Assembly: GCF_900114995.1 (NCBI RefSeq)
Contig: NZ_FOUX01000008.1
Location: 178,927 to 242,926 of the forward strand
Direction: 5' to 3'
Origin: Chitinophaga sp. YR627
GTDB lineage: Bacteria; Bacteroidota; Bacteroidia; Chitinophagales; Chitinophagaceae
Length of the DNA: 64,000 nucleotides
The position numbers and the translations under genes are program-made. Numbering within the stretch: the first letter of the stretch is position 1; each line of letters starts with the position of its first letter. The notes below the pieces were generated by a model. That model was not told the origin of the DNA. It ran no database searches and was given only the letters and a program-made list of their open reading frames with translations. Shown here in pieces: positions 8,197 through 17,201 of the stretch.

Positions 8197-9012
8197 TTAT
8201 ATGCCAAACTGTTGTTTTATTCCACCGAGTATGGTAGCATCGTCCAGTTGCAGGCGGTTGCCTATAAAGACCTTTGCATCTTCTCCGGCAGCATATCTTA
8301 ACTGATTACTATTATCGGTTGCCGCTTCATAGATAACCTGTGCGATCGTTTCTCCGGAGGATGCGTGCTGATATAAAGCGGAGGTAGCTTCCATTACTTT
8401 TCCTACCAGTGACTGGTACTCGCTGAGTGATTCATCATTATTAAAATCAAAGGAACGGCTGGCGAAATCAGTAGCAATAGCACCTGGTTCAATGATTTTT
8501 ACTTTTCCGTTAAACTGTTCCACTTCATAGGTCAGGGCTTCTGAGATGCCTTCGACAGCGAATTTAGTCCCATGATATAAAGCACCTAATGGGAAGGTGA
8601 TTTTACCACCGATAGAGGAAATGTTGATAATGGTGCCGCTTTTCTGCTGGCGGAAATAAGGTAATACAGCCCTGGTCACATCCAGCAGCCCGATCACATT
8701 GGTATTGAACTGGCGAATGATCTTTTCCCTTGGAAAGGACTCTAAAGGGCCATAAGCACCATATCCGGCATTGTTTACCAGTACATCGATATGGCCGAAT
8801 TTCCGGATACCTTCCTGTACGGCATTTTCTATAGAGGCGATGTCCAGTACATCGAGCCGGGTAACCAGTACATTGTCTAAAGCTTTTAGTTCGGTATCCT
8901 TTTCAGGGTTACGCATGGTGGCAATTACATTCCATCCTTTTGTCTGAAAAAGCCTGGCAGTTGCATTGCCCAGACCTGTACTTGCACCGGTAATGAAGAT
9001 CGTTTTATTCAT
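8197..9012 (-). CDS. Short-chain dehydrogenase/reductase (SDR)
   Basis: This 271-residue classical SDR starts at the ATG at 9012; the open frame further upstream (to 9147) lacks family features. It has the NAD(P)-binding TGASTGLG motif (residues 7-14), NNAGYGAYG, the catalytic Ser in INISSIGG and the catalytic pair YHGTK. The substrate is unknown. The gene is divergent from an aldo/keto reductase across about 200 bases and lies between two paralogous AraC regulators, so both reductases may answer the same kind of aldehyde or ketone signal. Confidence 0.9.
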   Translation of the reverse strand: MNKTIFITGASTGLGNATARLFQTKGWNVIATMRNPEKDTELKALDNVLVTRLDVLDIASIENAVQEGIRKFGHIDVLVNNAGYGAYGPLESFPREKIIRQFNTNVIGLLDVTRAVLPYFRQQKSGTIINISSIGGKITFPLGALYHGTKFAVEGISEALTYEVEQFNGKVKIIEPGAIATDFASRSFDFNNDESLSEYQSLVGKVMEATSALYQHASSGETIAQVIYEAATDNSNQLRYAAGEDAKVFIGNRLQLDDATILGGIKQQFGI

Positions 9013-9208
9013 GATTCTGATGTTTAAGATGATGATGTAAAGGTCATATGAAAGGGGGAGCGGCACATAATACGAATTCCGGATGCTTGTATGCTTTTTC
9101 GGGATTTTCCGGATCAGGGAAGGAAAGGCAGGTGGCTTTGGATACATATTACTGAGATACGGCTACTTTTCTGATTTCAGCCGGACGGACATTTGCAGTC
9201 ATAAAGTA

Positions 9209-10228
9209 ATGACTATGAATAATATCGGACAAAGCGTATTAGGTAGCTGGGGATTAGAGGTACCCACTATTGGACTTGGTTGTATGGGGATGACAGGATT
9301 CGCCGGAGGCAGTGATCTGTATGGGGCCGCTGACGAAGCAGTAGCCATACATACTATTCACAGGGCGCTGGAGCTGGGTTGTAATTTCCTGGACACTGCT
9401 GATATTTACGGCCCGTATTTAAATGAACAGTTGATCGCCAGGGCGATCCAGGGAAAGAGAAGTCAGTATATTATTGCTACTAAGTTTGGTTATGAGATCG
9501 ATGACGAGGGACAGGCTACCTGGCAGATCAACGGAACGAAACAATATGTAAAAAAGGCGGTAGAAAGGTCGCTTCGCCATCTTGGAACAGACTATATCGA
9601 TCTGTACTATCTGCATCGCCTCGATCCGAATACCCCTATTGAAGAAACGGTTGGCGCCATGGCTGATCTTATCAAAGAGGGTAAGGTAGGGTATATCGGT
9701 TTATCAGAGGTATCCAGTGAAACTATTCACCGTGCTCACCAGATACATCCTGTTACAGCGGTACAGTCTGAATACTCCATTTTCGAAAGGAGTATTGAAA
9801 CCGCGGGTATTATTGACACCCTTCAAAAACTGGGTATCGGTCTGGTCGCCTATTCTCCTTTGGGTCGTGGATATCTTACAGGTAATATTACAAAGGTAGA
9901 AGACCTGTCTGCTAATGACTTCAGAAAGAGCATGCCGCGTTTTCAGGGAGAACAACTGGAGAAGAACCTTGGGCTGGTCAGGAAGATCACTGCGATGGCA
10001 ACAGAAAAAGGCATTACACCTTCTCAGTTAGCGATTGCCTGGGTGTTAGCGAAAGGACATCTGCCTATTCCTGGTACCAAACGTCCAAAATACCTGGAGC
10101 AGAATATAGCGGCCGCTGCTATTCAGTTATCCGGTGAGGATATGAACAGGCTGGAATCGATCATTCCCCTGGGGACCGATCTGGGCGACAGGTACGATGC
10201 GGTGTCGATGAATAACATTGATCAGTAA
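9209..10228 (+). CDS. Aldo/keto reductase
   Basis: This protein of about 339 residues starts at the ATG at 9209 (a second ATG follows at 9215). It is a TIM-barrel AKR with the catalytic tetrad visible as Asp and Tyr in DTADIYG, Lys in IATKFG and His in YYLHRLD. The C-terminal NADPH-binding part includes IPGTKRPKYLEQN. The sequence pattern is that of the AKR13-like bacterial group reducing aldehydes or ketones. Its end overlaps the open frame of, and is close to the start of, the following AraC gene, so the two are probably co-transcribed. Confidence 0.9.
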   Translation: MTMNNIGQSVLGSWGLEVPTIGLGCMGMTGFAGGSDLYGAADEAVAIHTIHRALELGCNFLDTADIYGPYLNEQLIARAIQGKRSQYIIATKFGYEIDDEGQATWQINGTKQYVKKAVERSLRHLGTDYIDLYYLHRLDPNTPIEETVGAMADLIKEGKVGYIGLSEVSSETIHRAHQIHPVTAVQSEYSIFERSIETAGIIDTLQKLGIGLVAYSPLGRGYLTGNITKVEDLSANDFRKSMPRFQGEQLEKNLGLVRKITAMATEKGITPSQLAIAWVLAKGHLPIPGTKRPKYLEQNIAAAAIQLSGEDMNRLESIIPLGTDLGDRYDAVSMNNIDQ

Positions 10229-10256
10229 TGTCTATTTTTGTAATCAATTATATGGA

Positions 10257-11168
10257 ATGAAGAAAGAATCTCCATATCATGTAAAGACAGTATCCGAACA
10301 ACACCGGATATTGTCTTTACCCAGGCCATATCATCCGCTCGTCAGTGTATTTAATTTTGCAGATATGCAATATGATACTGATGAGCGATACCGGAGTGTT
10401 ATGCTCGACCTGTACTGTATTTCTATTAAAAGGTGTGTGACCCAGAAGGTGCGGTATGGACAAAGCCATTATGACTTTGATGAGGGTGTAATGTCTTTTC
10501 TGGCCCCGAAACAGATTGTCTCTAATATCCCTGATGATCACCGGCCTGAAGGCTGGAGCCTGGTATTTCATCCTGATTTTATCCGCAGGCATCCCTTGAA
10601 TACGAGAATTAAGAGTTGTGAATTTTTCAGTTATGCGGTAAATGAAGCGCTTCATCTCTCTGAAAAAGAAGAAGAGATGGTGATCGCCATTATGCAGATG
10701 CTCCGTACAGAAATTGAAAAGGGTATAGACCACTATAGTGAAGGTGTTATACTGTCTTATATCGACCTGTTATTGAGTTATTCTGAACGGTTTTACAACA
10801 GGCAGTTCCTCACCCGTAAAACAATGAACAGTGATCTGTTAGTGAAGTTCGATGAACTATTGTCAGCATATTTCGCAGAGAAAAGTACGGAAAATATAAC
10901 ATTGCCATCGGTACAGTATTTCTCCGATAAACTACACCTGTCTCCCAATTACCTGAGTAATATGCTTCGTTCGCTCACGGGTAAAAGCACACAGCAACAT
11001 ATACAGGACAAACTGATCGAGCAATCAAAAGAACTCCTTACGACCACCAATCTATCGGTGGCTGAAATAGCCTACCTGTTTGGTTTTGAGTATCCGCAAT
11101 CATTCAATAAACTGTTTAAGAACAAAACCCAATATACCCCGCTTGCTTACAGAAAACTTTTTAATTAA
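10257..11168 (+). CDS. AraC-family transcriptional regulator (paralogue of 7175-8086)
   Basis: This 303-residue protein starts at the ATG at 10257; the earlier open start at 10218 overlaps the aldo/keto reductase end. It has an N-terminal cupin-like domain and a C-terminal AraC helix-turn-helix pair (FSDKLHLSPNYLSNMLRSLT and SVAEIAYLFGFEYPQSFNKL). It is a full-length paralogue of the regulator at 7175-8086 and sits directly after the aldo/keto reductase, which it probably controls. The sensing domains differ more than the DNA-binding domains, suggesting different ligands or promoters. Confidence 0.9.
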   Translation: MKKESPYHVKTVSEQHRILSLPRPYHPLVSVFNFADMQYDTDERYRSVMLDLYCISIKRCVTQKVRYGQSHYDFDEGVMSFLAPKQIVSNIPDDHRPEGWSLVFHPDFIRRHPLNTRIKSCEFFSYAVNEALHLSEKEEEMVIAIMQMLRTEIEKGIDHYSEGVILSYIDLLLSYSERFYNRQFLTRKTMNSDLLVKFDELLSAYFAEKSTENITLPSVQYFSDKLHLSPNYLSNMLRSLTGKSTQQHIQDKLIEQSKELLTTTNLSVAEIAYLFGFEYPQSFNKLFKNKTQYTPLAYRKLFN

Positions 11169-11180
11169 CCGGTTTTTACT

Positions 11181-11206
11181 ATTTTTGTAGTGATTGATAC
11201 AAAAAT
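11181..11206. promoter_or_regulatory. TetR-type operator upstream of the tetR-like gene
   Basis: This is a perfect inverted repeat, ATTTTTGTA-N8-TACAAAAAT, ending at the base before the ATG at 11207. The same 9-base arms with the same N8 spacing recur at 11803-11828 before the SDR gene. TATTTTTG at 11180-11187 also fits the -7 promoter consensus, so a bound repressor would cover the promoter. Autorepression is inferred. Confidence 0.75.
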
Positions 11207-11788
11207 ATGAAAGGAAGACCATCCACATTTGACCATGCGCGTGTTGTGGAAAAAGCGCAATCTGTGTTCTGGCAAAAAGGCTTTGCGGCTACATCGCTGG
11301 ACGATCTGCTGAAGGCAACAGAAATGGGTAGCGGCAGTTTCTATAACACGTTCAAAGGCGGAAAAAAGGAGTTGTTCAGTAAGGCTATACAGCAGCGTAG
11401 ACAGGCTTTTATGGACTTTAAGGTGCTCTTAAAGAATAGTACATCTCCTATTACTGAGATCAGGACTTTCTTTTTGTCATTGGCCACGGCTAGTGAAGAG
11501 GAGCATCTGAAAGGGTGCATCATATCTAATACGGTGGTGGAAATGACTTTCCTGGATGATGAACTGGAAACCGAAGCGGTGACGATATTAAAAGAAGTGG
11601 AGAAGATGTTTGCTGCGGCCATAAAGAAAGGGCAGGAGAGTGGGGAGATAAAGAACCAGGATGCGCCGGACTTACTGGCGCGTTATCTGATTACAGTATG
11701 GAACGGACTGAATATCACCAGAAGGATGTATCCCAGTAAACAGGCCTTGCAGAAATTAATCGAAATGCAACTGTCAGTGATAAGCTGA
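11207..11788 (+). CDS. TetR-family transcriptional regulator
   Basis: This 193-residue repressor has the N-terminal TetR helix-turn-helix (FWQKGFAATSLDDLLKATEMG, SGSFYNTFKG; residues 20-52) and a ligand-binding C-terminal region. The C-terminal part resembles that of the small-molecule-sensing TetR_C subgroup with EVEKMFAAAIKKGQESGEI. It is followed 55 bases later by an SDR gene on the same strand. Identical operator-like inverted repeats precede both genes, so it probably represses itself and the SDR. Confidence 0.9.
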   Translation: MKGRPSTFDHARVVEKAQSVFWQKGFAATSLDDLLKATEMGSGSFYNTFKGGKKELFSKAIQQRRQAFMDFKVLLKNSTSPITEIRTFFLSLATASEEEHLKGCIISNTVVEMTFLDDELETEAVTILKEVEKMFAAAIKKGQESGEIKNQDAPDLLARYLITVWNGLNITRRMYPSKQALQKLIEMQLSVIS

Positions 11789-11802
11789 CATTTTTTTTAA
11801 CC

Positions 11803-11828
11803 ATTTTTGTATTGATCATTACAAAAAT
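11803..11828. promoter_or_regulatory. TetR-type operator upstream of the SDR gene
   Basis: This is the second copy of ATTTTTGTA-N8-TACAAAAAT. The spacer (TTGATCAT) shares TGAT at the same position with the copy at 11181. It sits 15 bases before the SDR ATG. With two matching 26-base sites, both in front of TetR-module genes, an operator role is a strong inference. Confidence 0.78.
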
Positions 11829-11843
11829 AGTCAACAAATAGAT

Positions 11844-12638
11844 ATGGATTTACAATTGAAAGGGAAAACGGCCTTTATCAGCGGGTCTACACAGGGAATT
11901 GGTTTTGCTGTAGCGCAACAGCTATTGGAGGAAGGTGTGCATGTTATTATCAACGGGAGAACAAAAACAGGAGTAGATGAAGCAGTCGGTAAACTCCTGT
12001 CAGGAAAACCAGCAGGTAATGTCTCTGGTATTGCGGCTGATTTTGCAAAAGAGCAGGAGGTGTATCAGTTATTGGAAACACTGCCTGCTGTGGACATCCT
12101 GGTGAATAATGTCGGTGTCTTTGCATTAAAGGACTTTGGAGACATTACAGACAGCGAGTGGCAATCTATATTTGATGTAAATGTCATGAGCGGTGTACGT
12201 TTGTCAAGGGCCTTATTACCAGCGATGATTGAAAGAAAATGGGGCCGGATCATTTTTATCAGTAGTGAGTCAGGTGTAAATGTGCCGGCTAATATGATTC
12301 ACTACGGCACGACAAAAACGGCTATGCTTTCACTTAGCAATGGCTTATCTAAGCTTACCCGTGGTACGGCAGTAACAGTTAATACTATTCTTGGGGGACC
12401 TACCTATTCAGATGGTGTGGCAGTTGCCGTAAAGCAGATCGCGCAGGCCCGTAATATCGCTGAGGAAGAGATGAAGGCAGCTATTTTGCAAAGTACAAAC
12501 GCACATTCACTATTACAGCGATTTATTGTGCCGGAAGAAATCGCAGGTTTGGCCGTTTATCTTTGTAGTCCCTTGTCTACTGCTATAAACGGTGCTGCTG
12601 TAAGAGCGGATGGAGGGGTATTAAATACGATATTATAG
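11844..12638 (+). CDS. Short-chain dehydrogenase/reductase (SDR)
   Basis: This 264-residue classical SDR has the SGSTQGIG cofactor motif (residues 14-21), NNVG, the catalytic Ser in ISSESG and the YGTTK active site. The C-terminal GAAVRADGG is typical of 3-oxoacyl-ACP reductase-like members. The substrate is unknown. It is in a TetR-controlled module with the regulator at 11207-11788 and is followed by a terminator hairpin at 12645-12666. Confidence 0.9.
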   Translation: MDLQLKGKTAFISGSTQGIGFAVAQQLLEEGVHVIINGRTKTGVDEAVGKLLSGKPAGNVSGIAADFAKEQEVYQLLETLPAVDILVNNVGVFALKDFGDITDSEWQSIFDVNVMSGVRLSRALLPAMIERKWGRIIFISSESGVNVPANMIHYGTTKTAMLSLSNGLSKLTRGTAVTVNTILGGPTYSDGVAVAVKQIAQARNIAEEEMKAAILQSTNAHSLLQRFIVPEEIAGLAVYLCSPLSTAINGAAVRADGGVLNTIL

Positions 12639-12644
12639 TGCAGG

Positions 12645-12672
12645 GCCTTCAGCAATTGCTGGAGGCTTTATT
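12645..12672 (+). terminator. Rho-independent-type terminator after SDR
   Basis: The stem GCCTTCAGC (12645-12653) pairs with GCTGGAGGC (12658-12666) across an AATT loop, with one wobble pair, and is followed by a T-rich stretch. It closes the TetR-SDR unit and lies at the end of the convergent SnoaL-like gene. Confidence 0.65.
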
Positions 12673-12674
12673 GT

Positions 12675-13097
12675 TCATTTATTCATCATCTGTACCCATT
12701 GACTTCGCCAGGCGGGCGCTTCAAAAGGCTCCGCAAAGTACTGTGTTTCATGCACCACTTTATTATTTTGAAACTCCATCATGCTGACGGTGTACGCAGG
12801 ATGTCCCTGATAGGTGATTGTGTATTCGGTGATCCAGAGATTGCCTCTCCCGACAATTCGTCTGACTACAAAGCCGGATGGTTTACCAGGGTGATGGCCT
12901 CTCAGGGCCTGTAAATTGCTTCGTCCTTTTATACGTTCTCCTGATTGTGGATAATCACAAATGACATTGTCATCATAGATGTCATGTTCTGCGGCTATAT
13001 CGCCAGCTGCTGACGCCAGCCAATGTGCATGCAGCGTTTTACGTATTTGTTTGTCCTGTATGAATGACCGCTGTCTGCTGTTTTTTCTTATCTTCAT
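12675..13097 (-). CDS. SnoaL/NTF2-like fold protein
   Basis: This 140-residue protein starts at the ATG at 13097. It shows an NTF2-like cone fold: an N-terminal helix (TLHAHWLASAAGDIAAEHDIY), then YPQSGERIKGRSNLQALRG, and antiparallel strands ending in FAEPFEAPAWRSQWVQ. SnoaL-like proteins include small-molecule isomerases and many uncharacterised proteins. No catalytic residues can be assigned. It stands alone between convergent SDR and dxs genes. Confidence 0.7.
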   Translation of the reverse strand: MKIRKNSRQRSFIQDKQIRKTLHAHWLASAAGDIAAEHDIYDDNVICDYPQSGERIKGRSNLQALRGHHPGKPSGFVVRRIVGRGNLWITEYTITYQGHPAYTVSMMEFQNNKVVHETQYFAEPFEAPAWRSQWVQMMNK

Positions 13098-13216
13098 TTC
13101 TCTTGAATTTATTTGAGGAAAATAAGATGAGCTACTGCTTAACGAAGCATTGAGGCAAATGTCCGGCTTTTGAATGATATTCACACTTTATCAGTAGTGA
13201 TTTATAATACACACAG

Positions 13217-15127
13217 TTAGCAAATCACCACCTTTTCAGCTTTCAGCATCAATGTCCTGACCAGGGAGACAATCGCTTTCCTGTCATAGCGATACAATTC
13301 ATGCAACTGTTGCTGTGTTCCCTGCATAGCAAATGTGTCTGGTAATCCAAGGCGTTTAAGTGTAGCCTGATATCCCTGATCTACCATGAACTCCATCACA
13401 CCGGTACCCACTCCACCGGAAATGCAACCATCTTCGACGGTGATCACTGTTGAAAACTGCTGGAATACCTCGTGTAGTAAGGCTTCGTCAAGTGGTTTGA
13501 AGAAGCGCAGGTCATAGTGGGCAACTTCCAGTTGATCTGCTTCCAGTTCCTTACAGGCATCTATTACATATTGACCGACTGGTCCGAGAGACAGTATAGC
13601 GATATCCCTGCCTGACCTGATCTTTCTGCCTTTACCTAGTTCAAGTTGTCTAAAGGGAGCGACAGCTGGATTACCTGCTCCGGCAGCTTTAGGGTAACGG
13701 ATGGCAAAAGGTCCGTTTACAGTGTTGGTCTGAGCTGTAAATAACAGGTTTCTGAAGTCCTCCAGATCCATAGGAGATGCACCGGTGATATTTGGAACGC
13801 ATCTCAGAAAGGAGATATCAAAGGCGCCATGGTGCGTAGGGCCATCCGGACCCACTACACCGGCACGGTCGATACAAAATACGACATTGAGTTTTTGCAA
13901 GGCGACATCGTGGATCACCTGATCATAGGCGCGCTGGAGGAAGGTAGAATATATTGTGCAGAAAGGTAACATCCCATCGGCGGCCAGACCAGCTGAAAAG
14001 GTGACTGCATGTTGCTCTGTGATACCAACATCGAAAACTCGTGAGGGCATTTCCTGTTTCATGCTGGTGAGGGCGCTTCCGGACAACATTGCCGGGGATA
14101 CGGCTATAATACGGGGATTCTTTTGGGCCAGCTCAATAAGTGTATTGCCGAAGAGTTCCTGGAAAGTTGTTGTATGATTGGCGGGTGTCTTATTTGTTGC
14201 CAGACCTGTGTATTTGTTAAATGTGCCAGTTGCATGCCACTTTGCCTTATCAGCCATCGCCGGAGCAAAGCCCTTTCCTTTAACGGTAACACAGTGTAGT
14301 AGCTTGGGACCCGGGATATGTTTCAGGTTTTCCAGAACGCTGATCAGCTTTTTAAGATCATGGCCGTCAACAGGGCCGAAATACCGGATGCCGAGGGCTT
14401 CAAACAGGTTACTATAACGTAGTAGTCCTCCTTTTATGACCTTCTCCAGCTTCTTTATGATGTCAACCGGCCCCTTTTCAATACCTCTATTCAGCGATAG
14501 CAGTTTTTTGATGTGTGATTTGATGGCATTATAATACTTATCAGTTGTCAGGGCTGTAAGATAGTTTTGTAATGCTCCTGTATTGGCATCGATCGACATA
14601 TTATTGTCATTCAATATGACCAGCATGTCTGGCTGTTCGTATCCTGCATTGTTCAATGCTTCAAATGCCAGTCCTGCCGTCATGGCGCCATCGCCAATAA
14701 CCGCTATATGCTGACGCTTATTTTCTCCCCGGTATCTGGCTGCACAGGCCATTCCCACTATTGCTGAAATAGAGGTGGATGAATGACCTGTGCCAAAAGC
14801 ATCAAATTCACTCTCTTCCATACAGGGAAACCCGCTGATTCCCCCTGCCAGACGGTTAGTGTGGAAACGATTCCTTCTGCCCGTTAATAATTTATGTGGA
14901 TATGCCTGATGACCGACATCCCAAACGAGCTTGTCTACTGGTGTATTAAATACATAATGAAGCGCAACTGTAAGTTCGATAACACCCAGGCTGGAACTGA
15001 AATGTCCTCCATTTGTAGCGACATGATCAATTAAATAGATCCGTAGTTCTTCACATAGCTGATATAGGTCTGAAATGGGTAATTTTCTCAGTTCATCAGG
15101 AGTATCAATGATCAGTTGCCCTTGCAT
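13217..15127 (-). CDS. dxs: 1-deoxy-D-xylulose-5-phosphate synthase
   Basis: This 636-residue protein has the normal length for DXS. It catalyses thiamine-diphosphate-dependent condensation of pyruvate and glyceraldehyde 3-phosphate to DXP, feeding isoprenoid, thiamine and pyridoxal phosphate synthesis. Visible motifs are GHQAYPHKLLTGR, GTGHSSTSISA, the thiamine-diphosphate motif GDGAMTAG...NN, then FDVGITEQHAVTFSAGLA in the pyrimidine domain and DRAGVVGPDGPTHHG. It is divergent from a MocR-type, PLP-binding regulator, with TACAG direct repeats between them. That context suggests control linked to vitamin B6 status. A second dxs elsewhere in the genome is possible. Confidence 0.95.
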   Translation of the reverse strand: MQGQLIIDTPDELRKLPISDLYQLCEELRIYLIDHVATNGGHFSSSLGVIELTVALHYVFNTPVDKLVWDVGHQAYPHKLLTGRRNRFHTNRLAGGISGFPCMEESEFDAFGTGHSSTSISAIVGMACAARYRGENKRQHIAVIGDGAMTAGLAFEALNNAGYEQPDMLVILNDNNMSIDANTGALQNYLTALTTDKYYNAIKSHIKKLLSLNRGIEKGPVDIIKKLEKVIKGGLLRYSNLFEALGIRYFGPVDGHDLKKLISVLENLKHIPGPKLLHCVTVKGKGFAPAMADKAKWHATGTFNKYTGLATNKTPANHTTTFQELFGNTLIELAQKNPRIIAVSPAMLSGSALTSMKQEMPSRVFDVGITEQHAVTFSAGLAADGMLPFCTIYSTFLQRAYDQVIHDVALQKLNVVFCIDRAGVVGPDGPTHHGAFDISFLRCVPNITGASPMDLEDFRNLLFTAQTNTVNGPFAIRYPKAAGAGNPAVAPFRQLELGKGRKIRSGRDIAILSLGPVGQYVIDACKELEADQLEVAHYDLRFFKPLDEALLHEVFQQFSTVITVEDGCISGGVGTGVMEFMVDQGYQATLKRLGLPDTFAMQGTQQQLHELYRYDRKAIVSLVRTLMLKAEKVVIC

Positions 15128-15164
15128 GTAGTATTCTTTTTCTCAAAGTTAAATTGCATAGATT

Positions 15165-15206
15165 TACAGTACAGATACAGAAAATGTAAATATTAGTGAT
15201 ACAGAT
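15165..15206. promoter_or_regulatory. TACAG direct repeats between dxs and the MocR gene
   Basis: The pentamer TACAG starts at 15165, 15170, 15176 and 15200. The longer TACAGAT occurs at 15170-15176 and 15200-15206, exactly 30 bases apart, about three helical turns. MocR/PdxR regulators are known to bind direct repeats in divergent promoters, so this is a candidate operator. Binding is inferred. Confidence 0.5.
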
Positions 15207-16613
15207 GTGAGAACGTATAAATTTGAGGTGTTTACCGCCGCCATTGAAAAGAATATCATAGAAGGGGTATTCAAACCAGGTCATAAATTGCCGTCTGTCC
15301 GTGAACTGAAGGAGCAGTATCAGACAAGCACCAGTACTATACAGAATGGCTACGAATACCTTATTATCCGTGGATTGGTAGAGAGTGTGCCCAAATCGGG
15401 CTATTTTGTCAGCAACAGACGGGAGATGCCTGCTCAACAGGTAAAAGCCAAACCCCGTCCTGTGGTCAGGGATGCTATTTTTAAACAGCATCTGGGACTC
15501 ACCACCTCATTACGGGCCGGGAGAAAATTGTCGGAATTTAATGTAGCGGCGCCGGGAGATCTGCTGATGCCTCAAAAGCTATTGCTGCGTACCATGCAGC
15601 AGGTGATCAGAGAGAAAGGAGCGGAGTTATTACGCTATTATCCTTCCAGTGGTTTGGCAGAACTGAAGCACAACATCGCTAAAAGAGCTGTCGCTCACCA
15701 AACGATCATCAATCCGGAGGAATTGCTGATTACAGATGGCGCTTTGCAGGCGCTTTATATCGCACTGGCAGCGGTGTGTAATGCCGGTGATGTAATTGCT
15801 ATAGAAAGTCCGTGTGTATTTTCTGTACTGGAGGTGATCAGGATGCTCAACCTGAAGGTGATTGAAATCCCGGTTGACGTACATACCGGTTTTGATGTTG
15901 ACTTCCTGAAGAAAGCATGTCAAAATAACGTTGTTAAGGCGGTGGTGGTAACGCCTAACTTTCATAACCCTACAGGCACATTGTTGACAAATGAGCAGAA
16001 GGGGGTGCTGTTATCCATTGCGAATCAGTATAATGTTGTATTGATTGAGAACGATATTTATGGCGACCTTAATTTTCATGGCCCCCGGCCTTCTACTATA
16101 AAAGGACTTGATGACAGTGGGCTTGTGTTGACCTATTCATCCTATTCAAAGACGCTTGCTCCGGGAATACGCCTTGGCTGGTTATCCGCCGGGAAGTTTA
16201 TGCAACGGGCAGAACAGATCAAGTTTGCACTCGGTAGTACAGTTTCGCCATTATATCAGGAGACGGTTAACCGTTTATTAAGCGGCAGCAGTTACGACCG
16301 GCATATCCGTACTTTCAGAATGCAACTGGCCAGAAATGCTTATTTCACTGTTGATTTAATATCAGAAAATTTTCCGGAAGGAACAGCTATTGTAACGCCT
16401 GCAGGCGGATATAATCTTTGGGTAAAGATGCCTGATCATACCGATATACATTACTTCTACGATCAATGTGAGAAAATCGGAGTAAGGTTTACGCCTGGCT
16501 ATACCTTTTCTTTTTCAGGCACATTCGATAAGTATTTCAGACTGGTCTTTGCAGATAAATATTCTCCCAAAAGGGTTGAGGCGATCAGGCTTGCCGGAAA
16601 GCTATTTCGCTAG
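15207..16613 (+). CDS. MocR-type (GntR-aminotransferase fusion) PLP-dependent regulator
   Basis: This protein of about 468 residues has an N-terminal GntR winged helix (KLPSVRELKEQYQTSTSTIQ, residues 27-46) fused to a fold-type-I aminotransferase domain. The PLP lysine lies in SYSKTLAPGIRLGW near residue 316, and FHNPTG is also present. The start is a GTG at 15207; the nearby ATG at 15205 is out of frame and followed at once by a stop. Such regulators include PdxR, which controls PLP synthesis. Being divergent from dxs, the entry enzyme for DXP-dependent B6 synthesis, it may sense PLP. Confidence 0.9.
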   Translation: MRTYKFEVFTAAIEKNIIEGVFKPGHKLPSVRELKEQYQTSTSTIQNGYEYLIIRGLVESVPKSGYFVSNRREMPAQQVKAKPRPVVRDAIFKQHLGLTTSLRAGRKLSEFNVAAPGDLLMPQKLLLRTMQQVIREKGAELLRYYPSSGLAELKHNIAKRAVAHQTIINPEELLITDGALQALYIALAAVCNAGDVIAIESPCVFSVLEVIRMLNLKVIEIPVDVHTGFDVDFLKKACQNNVVKAVVVTPNFHNPTGTLLTNEQKGVLLSIANQYNVVLIENDIYGDLNFHGPRPSTIKGLDDSGLVLTYSSYSKTLAPGIRLGWLSAGKFMQRAEQIKFALGSTVSPLYQETVNRLLSGSSYDRHIRTFRMQLARNAYFTVDLISENFPEGTAIVTPAGGYNLWVKMPDHTDIHYFYDQCEKIGVRFTPGYTFSFSGTFDKYFRLVFADKYSPKRVEAIRLAGKLFR

Positions 16614-16670
16614 CATCTGTACCGGTTGTATTTTCAAAATGTGTACAAGTCCGGCAGACTGCAAACCCTA

Positions 16671-16678
16671 TAATTTTG
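16671..16678 (+). promoter_or_regulatory. Promoter -7 element before acetyltransferase gene
   Basis: TAATTTTG fits the TAnnTTTG -7 consensus and lies 22 bases before the ATG at 16701. No clear TTTG -33 partner is seen. Confidence 0.4.
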
Positions 16679-16700
16679 CCTGTATATATTACAACAGGTC

Positions 16701-17201
16701 ATGAACATAATTACAAAATTTACATTGAGCACAGGAGTGGACGTGCTTTTGATGCTAACGAAGGAACTGGCGATAGAAAAGTATTCATCTATGCTGGAAG
16801 AAAAATTACTTGCCAGTTATATCGCTCAACATTTCAATAAGGAAGCCCTTATTGCTGAAACCAATAATATGTCGAATCAATGGCTGGTGGTTTATGTGGA
16901 TGATCAACCGGCAGGATATGCCCGGATAACCTCTAAAGGCAAACGGCCCCGGGCGCTGGATGGTAAACGGGCCATCCGTATTGCAGATTTCGGCGTGTTG
17001 CGGAAATACCAGGAGGCCGCTGTAAAAGATTCACTTATTGCAAAGTGTTTTGCTGCATGCCGGTCTTATGAAGGTATCTGGATAAATGAACATAGCAACA
17101 ATCCATTGCTCGGATTTTTTGAAAGTAAAGGATTTTCCAGGCAGGAGGAGGCCTTCCAGCTTGATGAGCTACCCGTTACATCTGTGTGTCTGATTGCATA
17201 G
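16701..17201 (+). CDS. GNAT-family N-acetyltransferase
   Basis: This 166-residue protein has the GNAT fold: a beta-strand pair around WLVVYVDDQPAGYARI (motif D/A), then AIRIADFGVLRKYQEAAVKDSLIAKC for acetyl-CoA binding, and NPLLGFFESKGFSRQEE near the C-terminus. The pyrophosphate loop is not the usual Q/RxxGxG/A, so the assignment rests on overall layout. The substrate is unknown. It lies after the MocR gene and before an MFS exporter gene. Confidence 0.72.
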   Translation: MNIITKFTLSTGVDVLLMLTKELAIEKYSSMLEEKLLASYIAQHFNKEALIAETNNMSNQWLVVYVDDQPAGYARITSKGKRPRALDGKRAIRIADFGVLRKYQEAAVKDSLIAKCFAACRSYEGIWINEHSNNPLLGFFESKGFSRQEEAFQLDELPVTSVCLIA

